The position numbers and the translations under genes are program-made. Positions 37,386 through 45,962 of a stretch of DNA of 64,000 nucleotides are shown here, in pieces; position 1 is the stretch's first letter, and each line of letters begins with the position of its first letter. The stretch covers positions 20,525 through 84,524 of the forward strand of contig CAIUVX010000196.1 of the NCBI GenBank assembly GCA_903902705.1, written 5' to 3'. The notes beneath the pieces are model-generated. The model worked only from the letters and a program-made list of their open reading frames with translations. It ran no database searches and had not been told where the DNA came from. This DNA comes from an uncultured Methylococcales bacterium. GTDB taxonomy: Bacteria > Pseudomonadota > Gammaproteobacteria > Methylococcales > Methylomonadaceae.

Positions 37386-37652
37386 TTACAACGACATTAA
37401 AACGTGGGGATGATCGGTTAAATCTTGATAAATGGCATCGAGCTGTTTTTTGCTAGTGGCTTCGATAATGACAGTCACGGAAATAAAATTGCCGTCTTTG
37501 CTATGACGAGTTTTTATCGCGGCTTCGTCAACTTCTAGCACATGGCGACGCACAATTTCTGTCACCACCACAGGCAATTCAACGTCTGCTTTTCCCATTG
37601 CTTTAATGGGAAATTCACAAGGGAATTCAAAAAGAGTTTCTTCTTCACTCAT
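37386..37652 (-). CDS. ybeD: YbeD-like DUF493 protein
   Basis: A small conserved protein of 88 residues with the DUF493 pattern (FEFPCEFPIKAMGK, RHSKDGNFISVTVIIEATS, DLTDHPHVLMSL), of ACT-like fold and uncertain regulatory function. The ATG at 37652 overlaps the dat stop by 4 bp. A frame opening at 37700 would run back into dat and is rejected. Confidence 0.92.
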   Translation of the reverse strand: MSEEETLFEFPCEFPIKAMGKADVELPVVVTEIVRRHVLEVDEAAIKTRHSKDGNFISVTVIIEATSKKQLDAIYQDLTDHPHVLMSL

Positions 37653-38494
37653 AACAGCGATTGTTTGTAGGCTTGAAAAATACTGTTTACCTTGTGCCAA
37701 ACTGCACCAACCTTACCATCGGCTACGCGTTGACCGTCTAATTCAACAACAGGAATAATTTCGCGTGTTGAGCTAGTGACCCAAATTTCAGTCGCGGTTT
37801 TTAACGCATCTAAAGAAATGCTATCTTCACGGTGTGGAATATTATTTTTTTCAGCAAGCTCTAAAATCACATCACGCGTGATACCCGCTAGAATACTATT
37901 GGACTTGGGTGGCGTGACTAATTCGCCATTAATAACGGCAAATACATTACTCGCCGCGCCTTCGGTGACAAACCCATCACGATTAACTAAAATCGCTTCG
38001 GCGCACTCTTGTTCTACTGCTTGTTGGCGTAGCAGAATATTAGCCAGCAAATTAATGGATTTAATATTGCAAAACTGCCAGCGACTTTCATCGAGGGTGA
38101 TAGCTTTTACGCCTGTTTCAAGTCCTGCAAAAGGGAGAATATCAGAACACATCGCAAAAATAGTGGGCTGGATATTTTCTGGAAACGCATGATCTCTTTT
38201 CGGTGCAACACCGCGTGTAATCTGCAAATAGATGTATTGATTTTTGCTAACATCCATCAAAGGTTTAAAAATCTCTAGCCATTGCTCGGCACTGTAAGGA
38301 TTAACCATGCAAATCCCTTCCAGACTGGCGATAAGTCTATCTAAATGGGCTTGAAAATGAAATAAATTGCCAAAATAACAGGGAATGACTTCATAAATAC
38401 CATCACCAAATAAAAATCCGCGATCCATGACCGATATTTGTGCTTGGTCTAACGGCAAGTATTGACCATTTAAATAGACTATTTTATTTTTCAT
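37649..38494 (-). CDS. dat: D-amino-acid transaminase (class IV aminotransferase)
   Basis: A PLP enzyme interconverting D-amino acids and 2-oxo acids, supplying D-Glu or D-Ala. The 281-residue protein has VYLNGQYLPLDQAQISVMDR, FGDGIYEVIP, YLQITRGVAPKRDHAFP, the PLP lysine context CNIKSINLLAN and VTEGAASNVF. It is embedded between dacA (11-bp overlap) and ybeD (4-bp overlap), consistent with cell-wall metabolism. A branched-chain or aminodeoxychorismate specificity cannot be fully excluded. Confidence 0.88.
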   Translation of the reverse strand: MKNKIVYLNGQYLPLDQAQISVMDRGFLFGDGIYEVIPCYFGNLFHFQAHLDRLIASLEGICMVNPYSAEQWLEIFKPLMDVSKNQYIYLQITRGVAPKRDHAFPENIQPTIFAMCSDILPFAGLETGVKAITLDESRWQFCNIKSINLLANILLRQQAVEQECAEAILVNRDGFVTEGAASNVFAVINGELVTPPKSNSILAGITRDVILELAEKNNIPHREDSISLDALKTATEIWVTSSTREIIPVVELDGQRVADGKVGAVWHKVNSIFQAYKQSLL

Positions 38495-39650
38495 CAGATT
38501 TCCCCATCATCATCATAATACTGTCGTAGGCACGGTAAAAAACATTGCCTTTCTCTACCGACTTTAAGGCGATTAAGTCTTTTTGCGAGACTATTTCACC
38601 TTTAAGCTCAACATTCACCGAACCGTACTTATCGCCTTCTTTAACAGGGGCAGTAATTTTTTTATCGACCACAATCGTGGCTTTTAGATCATCGTAATGA
38701 CGACGGGGAATAGTGGCATAAAGGTCTTCCGCTAAACCTAGAGGTATTGTGTTGTCCGCACCTTTCCATAATTTTGCATCTTTTAACGATTTTTTACCTT
38801 CATACAGACGATGCGATTCAAAAAACCGAAAGCCGTAGTTTAATAATTTTTGGTTTTCATCAGCACGCGCCTTGGAACTTTTTGTTCCCATCACCACCGA
38901 AATCAAGCGCATTCCTTCGCGTAACGAAGAGGCGACTAAACAATAACCTGCATCATCGGTAAATCCAGTTTTAACGCCATCAACCGATTCATCACGACCT
39001 AGCAATAAATTACGGTTATGCTGAACGATTTTGTTGAAGGTAAATTCTTTTTGTGAAAACCATGGATAGTATTCGGGAAACTCTTTGATTAATGCACTGG
39101 TGAGCGTGGTTAAATCACGCGCGGTGGTGTAGTGATTTTCAATAGGTAGCCCATCACTGTTTTGAAAATGGGTGTTTTTCATGCCCAGTTGCGCAGCTTG
39201 TTGATTCATCATATCGGCAAATGTACTTTCTTGGGTGGCGATATGCTCAGCTAAGGCAATGCTGGCATCATTACCTGATTGAATAATGATGCCTTTTAAT
39301 AGCTCTTCAACTTTAACTTGCTGTTTGACCTCAAGAAACATACGCGAACCAGAGGCATCACGCGCTCGTTGGCTGATAGTCGCTAGGTCTGTGAGATGTA
39401 AATGCCCTTTACTGATTTCTTTTAACGCCACATAAACCGTCATAATCTTGGTTAGACTTGCGGGAGCGAGCTTAGTATCGGCATTGTTTTCTGCTAATAC
39501 TTTGCCAGTGTGGAAATCTTGTAGAATGTAAGCACTCGCCGCGATAGTTGGCGCGGCGGGTGTTAAGGATTCAGCGGTTTCTGCATTTGCCTGAAAGGCG
39601 ACAGTGGATAAAAAAAATAAAAACGGGATAAAACTCTTAAAAAGTGTCAT
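38484..39650 (-). CDS. dacA: D-alanyl-D-alanine carboxypeptidase DacA (PBP5 type)
   Basis: Removes the terminal D-Ala from pentapeptides in the periplasm. The 388-residue protein has a signal peptide (MTLFKSFIPFLFFLSTVAFQ, cleavage near ANA|ETA), the SxxK motif ASLTKIM, the SGN motif (IIQSGNDASIALAEH) and KTG (VDGVKTGFTDDAGYC). A C-terminal beta domain with a terminal amphipathic anchor (YRAYDSIMMMMGK) follows. The ATG at 39650 is preferred over an in-frame TTG at 39668 because it starts the signal peptide. Confidence 0.96.
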   Translation of the reverse strand: MTLFKSFIPFLFFLSTVAFQANAETAESLTPAAPTIAASAYILQDFHTGKVLAENNADTKLAPASLTKIMTVYVALKEISKGHLHLTDLATISQRARDASGSRMFLEVKQQVKVEELLKGIIIQSGNDASIALAEHIATQESTFADMMNQQAAQLGMKNTHFQNSDGLPIENHYTTARDLTTLTSALIKEFPEYYPWFSQKEFTFNKIVQHNRNLLLGRDESVDGVKTGFTDDAGYCLVASSLREGMRLISVVMGTKSSKARADENQKLLNYGFRFFESHRLYEGKKSLKDAKLWKGADNTIPLGLAEDLYATIPRRHYDDLKATIVVDKKITAPVKEGDKYGSVNVELKGEIVSQKDLIALKSVEKGNVFYRAYDSIMMMMGKSDEK

Positions 39651-39730
39651 TTCTAGTTGTGGACTCAATAAAACATGGCGTTATTGTATCATGCGTGTTT
39701 TATGTTTGTTGGCTTGCCTGTCGATAAAAA

Positions 39731-40246
39731 TTAATTCATAGCCAGAGGCGTGATTTTTATTTGTCCAGAACCGCCTTCAATACCCAGTTTTTCTGCCGCA
39801 GCGGAAGAAAGATCTAGCATCTTATTGCTATGAAAAGGACCTCTATCATTAATGCGAACAACCACGCTACGATTATTGCGTAAATTGGTGACTTCAACAT
39901 AAGACCGCAACGGCAACGTTTTGTGTGCAGCGGTTAACGCGTACATATCATAAGGCTCACCACTAGCGGTTTTTCTACCATGAAGCCGTTCACTGTATAA
40001 AGAAGCACTGCCTGAATGAGAGTCGCTTGATGCCACATCATCATCAAATCTGTGTCTATGGTTTGTTAACGCGTAATGCGTGGTGTGTGAGTGTTTTGAA
40101 TGGCTTTTTGAAGAAGAACTGGTTTTATGTGCTGTGGCTGGATGCTTAGAATGACTACTAATCGAGTGGTGTTTAGCCGCCTCAGCCGTTGAGACAGAAC
40201 TACATAAAACAATCGTTGAAATTGCTAACTTGACTTTATTTTTCAT
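39731..40246 (-). CDS. rlpA: RlpA-like septal ring lytic transglycosylase (short, His/Ser-rich linker)
   Basis: RlpA cleaves glycan strands lacking stem peptides. The 171-residue product has a signal peptide (cleavage near AEA|AKHH), a linker rich in His, Ser and Lys (about 24-65), and a double-psi beta-barrel domain with [35 protein letters not shown] and [10 protein letters not shown]. There is no clear lipobox cysteine and no C-terminal SPOR domain, unlike E. coli RlpA, so it may be a soluble periplasmic form. It lies 80 bp upstream of dacA and could share its transcript. Confidence 0.9.
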   Translation of the reverse strand: MKNKVKLAISTIVLCSSVSTAEAAKHHSISSHSKHPATAHKTSSSSKSHSKHSHTTHYALTNHRHRFDDDVASSDSHSGSASLYSERLHGRKTASGEPYDMYALTAAHKTLPLRSYVEVTNLRNNRSVVVRINDRGPFHSNKMLDLSSAAAEKLGIEGGSGQIKITPLAMN

Positions 40247-40597
40247 GGTAAAACCTCTGTTTATTTAAAATCGCTCGTCAATAACTGGTTGTCAGTTATT
40301 TCGTACAAAGCCTTGTGGTTATCTAAAAATGACAATCATCCACAGTGCTTTATCTTGTTATAGTCCTTTTAAAGGCAGTGGTTTTTACCCTCAACCTGAG
40401 TTAATTCTAACGTAGCAAGTCTTAAACTAGCCTTAATGGCAACTTTTTTGGTATTATTTAACTAATTTAGGGTGTTACTGATCACAGAAATCATAAAAAT
40501 GAATACTCGCTAATCGCTGGACTTTCAAGACCTTGCTCACTATGATGCTAACTGTGCCGTCTGTGTAGACGGATTCACCAACAAACTGGAGGCTTTT
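40247..40597. other. Divergent intergenic region between rlpA and bcp, with two small hairpins
   Basis: AATAACTG (40280-40287) and CAGTTATT (40293-40300) form a stem in the presumed rlpA leader. CCGTCT-GTGT-AGACGG (40557-40572) forms a stem 10 bp before the bcp ribosome site (GGAGG). Promoters for both genes should lie here but no hexamer pair is convincing. Confidence 0.5.
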
Positions 40598-41062
40598 ATG
40601 TTAGAAAAACAACACACTGCACCGCTGTTTACCTCACCAAATCAAAATGATGTACCGATTAGCTTGTCAGATTACGCGGGTAAAAAAAATGTCGTTCTCT
40701 ATTTTTATCCCAAAGACGATACCCCTGGTTGCACTATTGAAGCCAACCAATTTACCCAGTACGCCGAACAATTTGTCCAGTTAGATACGGTTATTATCGG
40801 AGTCAGCAAAGATTCTTGCGCCAGTCACCGTGAATTCATCAACAAATATGGCTTAAAACTGGAGTTATTAGCCGACACCAGTGGCGAACTGTGTGAATTG
40901 TATAATGTATGGCGAGAGCGCGAAAAAGAAGGTGTTAAAAGCATGGCGGTCTTACGCTCTACCTTTATCATTGACAAACAAGGCGTGTTAGCAGATGTGG
41001 AATATGGTGTAGTCCCTGACGGTCATGCGTTGGCGGTGTTGGAAAAAGTAAAAAAATTGTAA
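40598..41062 (+). CDS. bcp: Thioredoxin-dependent peroxiredoxin (BCP/PrxQ type)
   Basis: Reduces hydrogen and organic peroxides. The 154-residue protein has YFYPKDDTPGCTIEANQF with the peroxidatic C45. The usual resolving cysteine five residues later (C50) is Asn here, so it works as a 1-Cys enzyme or uses another cysteine (one in SKDSCASH, one in GELCELYN). ARG motif region MAVLRSTFIID and a GGAGG ribosome site are clear. It is convergent with rnd. Confidence 0.94.
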   Translation: MLEKQHTAPLFTSPNQNDVPISLSDYAGKKNVVLYFYPKDDTPGCTIEANQFTQYAEQFVQLDTVIIGVSKDSCASHREFINKYGLKLELLADTSGELCELYNVWREREKEGVKSMAVLRSTFIIDKQGVLADVEYGVVPDGHALAVLEKVKKL

Positions 41063-41161
41063 TGTAAGTTCATCACGTCTGAACGTGTTTAGCCATGTAG
41101 GGCGGAATAAGCCTGTTTGAGCGAAAGCAAAAATAGGCATTTCCGACAAAATGCGGAGTTG

Positions 41162-41201
41162 TCAGAAACATCCACCCCACGCTACGCTTGGATGTTTCTG
41201 A
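41162..41201. repeat. Perfect 13-bp inverted repeat between bcp and rnd
   Basis: TCAGAAACATCCA (41162-41174) and TGGATGTTTCTGA (41189-41201) form a strong stem with a 14-base loop. They lie in a 185-bp gap that also has GTAGGGCGGAATAAGCC. It may act as a bidirectional terminator or be a dispersed repeat. Confidence 0.7.
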
Positions 41202-41247
41202 CCTACTAAACCAGATTGGATTGCCAAAAAGCAACAAATCAACCTAC

Positions 41248-42405
41248 TTAACTATTAGCAATAATCGACAAGCGATCTGCCTCAATCCCCAGTAATAACT
41301 CACCTTTTAACAAGCCGACTAATTCACGTCCTGCCATAGCGTATCGCCAGCCGTGGAGTAATGGGCATTCCTCATCACCGTTAAATAACAAGGCTTCTAG
41401 GTCTTTGCGTGAGGCGAGAATAGTGGGGTTTAATTCATTTTCTTCCGCTCTTATTCGGACCAAAGCCGTTAGAATGTCCAATATCGCCTCTTGTTGCTGA
41501 GTCTTTTTAGCAGGGCGGTCTTTAATCGTTAGTGCGATGGGGGGGCGATTTTTAGCGACGGTTATTAATTGACACAATTCTTTGCCATAACGCTGCACTG
41601 CGCGTTCATTGATGCCGCGTACTGCCGCTAAATCAGTGACCGTTTCAGGTTGAAGTTTGGCTATATCAAACAGTAATTCATCACGCAATAGCCAATTTTT
41701 CGGTCTATCTTCAGCTTGAGCCGTTTTTTCACGCCACTCGGCGACGGTTTGAATAATGGATAATTGTCTGCCCGTGAGTTTATTTTGCCCTTTAATGCGT
41801 AGCCACGCTTTTTCTGGCTGCACTTGGTAATGAGCAGGATTGCTCAGTTCAGCAAAGTCTTGTGTTAACCAATCAATACGCCCTAGTTCCGTCAATTTCT
41901 GGGTCATGATTTGATATATCTGACAAAGATAAATTACGTCATCAGCAGCATAGTCGATTTCATCGTTGCTTAAGGGGCGTTTACTCCAATCAGCACGGGT
42001 ATGGGCTTTGCTTAAATTAATATTTAAAAAACTAGAAACCAACATGGCATAACCAGGATTATCCTGAAAACCTAATAGCGGAGCGGCGATTTGAGTATCA
42101 AAAATAGGCTCTGGTAATTTGCCTATGATTTGGAAAAAAATTTCTAAATCTTGGCGGCAAGAGTGAAACACTTTGACGATAGCAGGGTTGTAAATCGCAT
42201 CAAATAGCGTGTTTAAATCGGGCAAAGCAATTGGATCAACACAAGCAACCCAATCAAGCGTAGCAATTTGTAATAAACAAAACTTAGGATAATAGGTTTT
42301 TTCGCGCAAAAACTCGGTGTCTAAAGCTATCCAAGACGCTTGTTGTATTTGTTCGCACAGTTTAGGTAATTGGTCGGGATGGTTAATGTATTGAATGGGA
42401 GTCAT
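41248..42405 (-). CDS. rnd: Ribonuclease D
   Basis: A 3'-5' exoribonuclease for tRNA 3' maturation. The 385-residue protein carries the DEDDy catalytic motifs ALDTEFLREKTYYPKFCLLQ, VFHSCRQDLEIFF and IDYAADDVIYLCQIY, followed by the HRDC domain (LSIIQTVAEWREKTAQAEDR, AVRGINERAVQRYG). Length and order match the family. Confidence 0.96.
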   Translation of the reverse strand: MTPIQYINHPDQLPKLCEQIQQASWIALDTEFLREKTYYPKFCLLQIATLDWVACVDPIALPDLNTLFDAIYNPAIVKVFHSCRQDLEIFFQIIGKLPEPIFDTQIAAPLLGFQDNPGYAMLVSSFLNINLSKAHTRADWSKRPLSNDEIDYAADDVIYLCQIYQIMTQKLTELGRIDWLTQDFAELSNPAHYQVQPEKAWLRIKGQNKLTGRQLSIIQTVAEWREKTAQAEDRPKNWLLRDELLFDIAKLQPETVTDLAAVRGINERAVQRYGKELCQLITVAKNRPPIALTIKDRPAKKTQQQEAILDILTALVRIRAEENELNPTILASRKDLEALLFNGDEECPLLHGWRYAMAGRELVGLLKGELLLGIEADRLSIIANS

Positions 42406-42430
42406 AGCGTTCCTTGTGCTGATTAAAATT

Positions 42431-42512
42431 TGGTAGGGGCGCGTTGCACACGCCCGTCATACAATTTCCAAATAGGCAGTTATTATAAGGGCGGATGCAA
42501 TCCGCCCCTACG
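42431..42512. repeat. GTAGGGGCG hairpin repeat between rnd and ttcA
   Basis: GGTAGGGGCGCGTTGCACAC at the left and GGGCGGATGCAATCCGCCC plus CTACG at the right form nested hairpins. The inner one is a perfect 8-bp stem with a 3-base loop. The element overlaps the last bases of ttcA, whose final residues are therefore repeat-encoded. Confidence 0.65.
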
Positions 42513-43341
42513 CTAATATCTCTAAACCCGCTGATTCTGAGTCAAACTCTTGTTCACGTCCTAGCATCAAGCCCGTAAAATCAAACAGTTTTGTATCCGC
42601 TAATTGCGAAGGAGCGACATTTTGTAAACTGGTGAAAATAGTTTCTAAGCGACCAGGGAATTGTTTATCCCACGTTTTCAACATCACTTTCATGGCTTGA
42701 CGTTGCAAGTTTTCTTGTGAGCCGCACAAATTACAGGGAATAATCGGGAAATCTTTAAACGCGGCAAAGCGTTCAATGTCTTTTTCGCGGGTATATGCCA
42801 GCGGTCTGATGATGATATTTTTCTTATCATCACTCAATAATTTAGGCGGCATCGCCTTGAGCTTGCCACCGTAAAAAATATTCAGAAAGAACGTTTCTAG
42901 TATGTCATCACGGTGATGACCTAAAGCAATTTTAGTCACGCCATTGGCTTCGGCATAACCATACAACGTACCGCGCCGTAACCGTGAACACAGCCCGCAA
43001 GTGGTTTGCCCTTCGGGAATTACACGCTTCACCACGCTGTAAGTATCTTTTTCGATAATATGATACGGAACACCCAGCGAGTGCAAATATTCAGGCAGAA
43101 CGTGTTCAGGAAAATTAGGCTGCTTCTGGTCTAAGTTGACAGCAATGAGTTCAAAATCCACAGGCGCGGTTTTTTGTAAATTCATCAACACATCAAGCAT
43201 GGTAAACGAATCTTTACCGCCTGATAAACACACCATGATTTTGTCGCCATCTTCTATCATGTTGTAATCGGCAATCGCATCACCGACCGTGTGACGTAAA
43301 CGTTTTTGGAGTTTGTTAAATTGGTAACGAGTTTTTTGCAT
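42508..43341 (-). CDS. ttcA: tRNA 2-thiocytidine(32) synthetase TtcA
   Basis: An Fe-S-dependent enzyme thiolating C32 of tRNAs. The 277-residue protein has the PP-loop [14 protein letters not shown], cluster cysteines in [12 protein letters not shown] and [14 protein letters not shown], and [14 protein letters not shown]. The final two or three codons merge with a repeat element (42431-42512). It is preceded by a truncated antitoxin gene. Confidence 0.96.
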   Translation of the reverse strand: MQKTRYQFNKLQKRLRHTVGDAIADYNMIEDGDKIMVCLSGGKDSFTMLDVLMNLQKTAPVDFELIAVNLDQKQPNFPEHVLPEYLHSLGVPYHIIEKDTYSVVKRVIPEGQTTCGLCSRLRRGTLYGYAEANGVTKIALGHHRDDILETFFLNIFYGGKLKAMPPKLLSDDKKNIIIRPLAYTREKDIERFAAFKDFPIIPCNLCGSQENLQRQAMKVMLKTWDKQFPGRLETIFTSLQNVAPSQLADTKLFDFTGLMLGREQEFDSESAGLEILA

Positions 43342-43408
43342 GAGGATTAGTAGGGTACGCAGTGCGTACTAATGTTAGTAAACTGTGTGATGTGACTAAA
43401 AGTATAAC

Positions 43409-43639
43409 TTATAAAAACGCGTGATGATTTTCATAATCACCAATAAAAACCCCCAGTGTTTCGACTAATCTAGCCAATGGGTGGTTTTCATCTGCACCGC
43501 CTGCATCTAATAACGCATTCAAAATAACCATCGCTTTATCATAATCTTGTTCATTGTGTAGAGGGTAAAGCGGAATACTTTCACACAATGTTGTGTAATG
43601 ATTAATAATATCGCTAGAAACAGGATTTAAGGTTTCCAT
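43409..43639 (-). CDS. HigA-like antitoxin N-terminal domain without its DNA-binding domain
   Basis: The 76-residue product matches the helical N-terminal region of HigA-type antitoxins (IPLYPLHNEQDYDKAMVILN, LLDAGGADENHPLARLVETL, FIGDYENHH). In that family this region precedes a helix-turn-helix. Here the protein stops where the HTH should begin and no toxin gene is adjacent, so it is either a remnant or a stand-alone short form. A strong AAGGAG ribosome site precedes the ATG, suggesting it may still be translated. Confidence 0.6.
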   Translation of the reverse strand: METLNPVSSDIINHYTTLCESIPLYPLHNEQDYDKAMVILNALLDAGGADENHPLARLVETLGVFIGDYENHHAFL

Positions 43640-43694
43640 TGGTCATTACTCCTTGTGAGTCATAATCAAACTGTAAGGTGCAAAGACCATTATT

Positions 43695-43732
43695 CGCGAT
43701 TGATGGGCTTCGTGCCTCAGCCCATCCTATTG
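43695..43732. repeat. GATGGGCTTCGT repeat, second copy
   Basis: CGCGATTGATGGGCTTCGTG followed by CCTCAGCCCATCC nearly repeats the element at 34999-35038. GATGGGCT/AGCCCATC can pair. Confidence 0.6.
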
Positions 43733-43759
43733 CACTGCCGTATTTGGCTGGTTTATTAA

Positions 43760-44566
43760 TTAATCGCCATAGATGTTGTTAAAGGTATTTTTATCAAAGT
43801 AATCCGTGTAATTGTCCAAGTCAAACTGCTCCAGCTTTAGCAAAGGTTTAGGTACAATTTTGGATGCTGTTTCCTTATATCCTTTGCTATGGCGAAAGAG
43901 TTTACTATCGCGCATCCATTGCATTTTTCTATTGGTCAAAAAGTTGATGCTCTGCCCATACTGATTATAATTTTCATCCGCTTTTTCATGAATAGTACTA
44001 GCAGCTTTTTCATCCCAGTCTTCATAAGGGATATTCAAAAGGTGATGGCTATCATAACCAATCAAAACAAGACTCCCCTCTTTCAGTTTGAATTGAAAAG
44101 CATCGTTATACTCGCAACAACGTTCAGTGATGTGCATACTAAAAACCAACGAGCCGTTTTTAATCTCCATACCATCACTATAGTTTGAGTAGCCAAAACC
44201 CCAACTTAATGATTGGCTCATTAACTCATAGTCGCCGTTAGCTTTTCCCTTTAAAACGATAATGCTATGTTCTTCATCCTTACGACCCACAGCACCAGAT
44301 ATAAAAACAGCTATATCCTGAATACCATCCTGATTCAGGTCGCCGCTTACCCAATCACCTATAGAAAGAGTTGGAAATATTTTTATTATTTGCTCCGTTG
44401 CGGAACTTGGCATTTCTTTTTCAACGGGAGCTTTGGCGACTGCGGCTCTAATGTTAGCCAGTAAATCAGTGTTTTTTTCTGAATTGGCTACAGGTGAAAC
44501 TATTATAGTTTCACCCGCATAACTCATACTGGAAACCAAAAATGCCAAAAACACTACCATTTTCAT
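43760..44566 (-). CDS. Secreted protein of unknown function with an FG-GAP/EF-like calcium motif
   Basis: I do not recognise the 268-residue protein. It has a signal peptide (MKMVVFLAFLVSSMSYAGE) and the motif GDLNQDGIQDIAVFISGAVG (about 74-93). That motif is like the calcium-binding D-x-N-x-D-G-x-x-D loops of FG-GAP repeat and similar beta-propeller proteins. It also has an adjacent Cys pair (ERCCEYNDAF) and a C-terminal region rich in Asp, Asn and Lys. It is probably periplasmic. It stands alone between repeats, with no operon partner. Confidence 0.65.
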   Translation of the reverse strand: MKMVVFLAFLVSSMSYAGETIIVSPVANSEKNTDLLANIRAAVAKAPVEKEMPSSATEQIIKIFPTLSIGDWVSGDLNQDGIQDIAVFISGAVGRKDEEHSIIVLKGKANGDYELMSQSLSWGFGYSNYSDGMEIKNGSLVFSMHITERCCEYNDAFQFKLKEGSLVLIGYDSHHLLNIPYEDWDEKAASTIHEKADENYNQYGQSINFLTNRKMQWMRDSKLFRHSKGYKETASKIVPKPLLKLEQFDLDNYTDYFDKNTFNNIYGD

Positions 44567-44659
44567 AATGAAACTTCTTTATTTGTTAGCGCGTAGGCTG
44601 GATAGAGCGATAGCGAAACCCAGCATTAACCGAACTTTGCTACGCGATTGTAAAATCAC

Positions 44660-44813
44660 TCATAGCTTTCTAAGCAATTTATCGTACACATTATGAGAGC
44701 CAATCCAAAACCAAACAATTTTATTATCTTTTATCACGCCAACTGCACGGTAATCACTATTCACTCTGACGGAATAAATGGGTTTATTGGAATGAACGCG
44801 CTTAAACTGTAGT
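44660..44813 (-). pseudogene. RelE/ParE-family toxin, C-terminal half only
   Basis: The frame encodes LQFKRVHSNKPIYSVRVNSD followed by YRAVGVIKDNKIVWFWIGSH and YDKLLRKL, the C-terminal half of RelE/ParE-like toxins. The frame continues upstream to an ATG at 44911, but those 30 or so residues (MERSAIGCADERRRI and onward) are encoded by a hairpin repeat (44811-44903) and do not resemble a toxin. The toxin N-terminus and any antitoxin are gone. A chimeric 83-residue protein could still be made. Confidence 0.75.
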
Positions 44814-44903
44814 GCATAGGATGTGCTGAGGTACGAAGCGCATCGTTCGAGAAAATCCACGCGAATGATGCGCCTCCTCTCGTCGGCACATCCTATTGCG
44901 CTA
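44811..44903. repeat. TAGGATGTGC/GCACATCCTA inverted repeat fused to a toxin remnant
   Basis: TAGGATGTGC (44817-44826) pairs with GCACATCCTA (44886-44895). Inner arms (GCGCATC / GATGCGC) extend the stem. The element begins exactly where toxin homology stops, so it marks an insertion or recombination point. Confidence 0.7.
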
Positions 44904-44951
44904 CGTTCCATCTAGGCTACTTGCTATGCTCTACCCATCCTACCATGCTGA

Positions 44952-45806
44952 TTATGATTTATTTACCCTTAAATAAACTTCCATTTGATGTCCTTTGTTG
45001 AACAACCTAGCGGGCAAATTTAATATTTCTGCAAATAGCTTTATTGTTCTGTATAAGATGCGAGGAAGTTCATCTTTTTCATAAAATTTCACAGAATGTG
45101 TGATAACTTTTACAACACTAAAATCAGTTTTTAATGCTAAGTGTTTTAGTGATTTCGGAGAAAAGAAACTAATATGCCCACCATGATGATTCATATCAAA
45201 AAAATCCCATTTGTTTTTTCGTATGCGTCGAGTCCAACTATCGGTATTACCTGAACCGATAAGAAGGATACCATTGGGTCGTAAAATACGAGCGCATTCA
45301 TTTAATAAAGCAATGGGGTTTGAAACGTGTTCAATAACCTCATGCAGGGTTATTGCATCAAATGAATTATCATCAAATCCTACTTCATTTAATAAGCCTA
45401 AATGAAGCTTTAAGCCTCTTTTTATTCCATCATTAACGGCTTTTTCTGAAGGATCAACGCCTTCAGCTTGAAGCCCTAAGTTATTAGCAATAAAGACAAA
45501 CGATCCATTTGAACAACCTACATCCAAAATTCGAATATCCGAATAGTCTTTGGATAATATTTTTGCGATATGATCAATATCTTTTTTTCTTCGCTTTACC
45601 AGTCGCACATAATCTTTTTTTGCTGGCCACGTTCCTTCTTCGCTATTCCAATCTTGGTTGGACTTTTCATAGTGGCTTTTACTGCAACTACTAAGTAACT
45701 GTCCACAGGCTGGACATTCATTTAACTCACCTTCAGCAACAATAATTTTTGATGGCTGTAACGTTGAATTACATCCGTTTGGACAATTTTTTAATAAGAT
45801 TTCCAT
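44952..45806 (-). CDS. SAM-dependent methyltransferase with N-terminal zinc ribbon
   Basis: A class I methyltransferase of 284 residues. The N-terminus has two CxxC-like pairs (C8/C12 and C31/C34; CPNGC and CPACG), which suggests a zinc ribbon. The core shows motif I ILDVGCSNGSFVF, then AEGVDPSEKAV, the post-I region DAITLHEVIEHVSNP and ARILRPNGILLIGS. Such proteins often act on sugars or lipids in envelope biosynthesis, but the substrate is unknown. It stands alone, upstream of repeats. Its codon use is more AT-rich than fabB next to it, which hints at acquisition. Confidence 0.82.
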   Translation of the reverse strand: MEILLKNCPNGCNSTLQPSKIIVAEGELNECPACGQLLSSCSKSHYEKSNQDWNSEEGTWPAKKDYVRLVKRRKKDIDHIAKILSKDYSDIRILDVGCSNGSFVFIANNLGLQAEGVDPSEKAVNDGIKRGLKLHLGLLNEVGFDDNSFDAITLHEVIEHVSNPIALLNECARILRPNGILLIGSGNTDSWTRRIRKNKWDFFDMNHHGGHISFFSPKSLKHLALKTDFSVVKVITHSVKFYEKDELPRILYRTIKLFAEILNLPARLFNKGHQMEVYLRVNKS

Positions 45807-45880
45807 AAATTTATTTTCCAGAATTATTGACTGATGTTACGCACCCATTTTTTTAAAATCAATGAGTTAAAGCAGCGTAG

Positions 45881-45951
45881 GTTGGGTTGGTGCTTTTCCA
45901 ACCCAACATTTATCGTGCAATGTGTTGGGTTGCGAAAAAACAGCAACCCAA
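45881..45951. repeat. Two adjacent GTTGGGTTG hairpins
   Basis: GTTGGGTTGG-TGCTTTT-CCAACCCAAC (45881-45907) is a perfect 10-bp stem. TTGGGTTGC (45925-45933) pairs with GCAACCCAA (45943-45951). Both lie between the methyltransferase and the end of fabB and could terminate fabB transcription. They are related to the TTGGGTTA repeats elsewhere in the window. Confidence 0.7.
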
Positions 45952-45962
45952 GCTAGAGAGAA

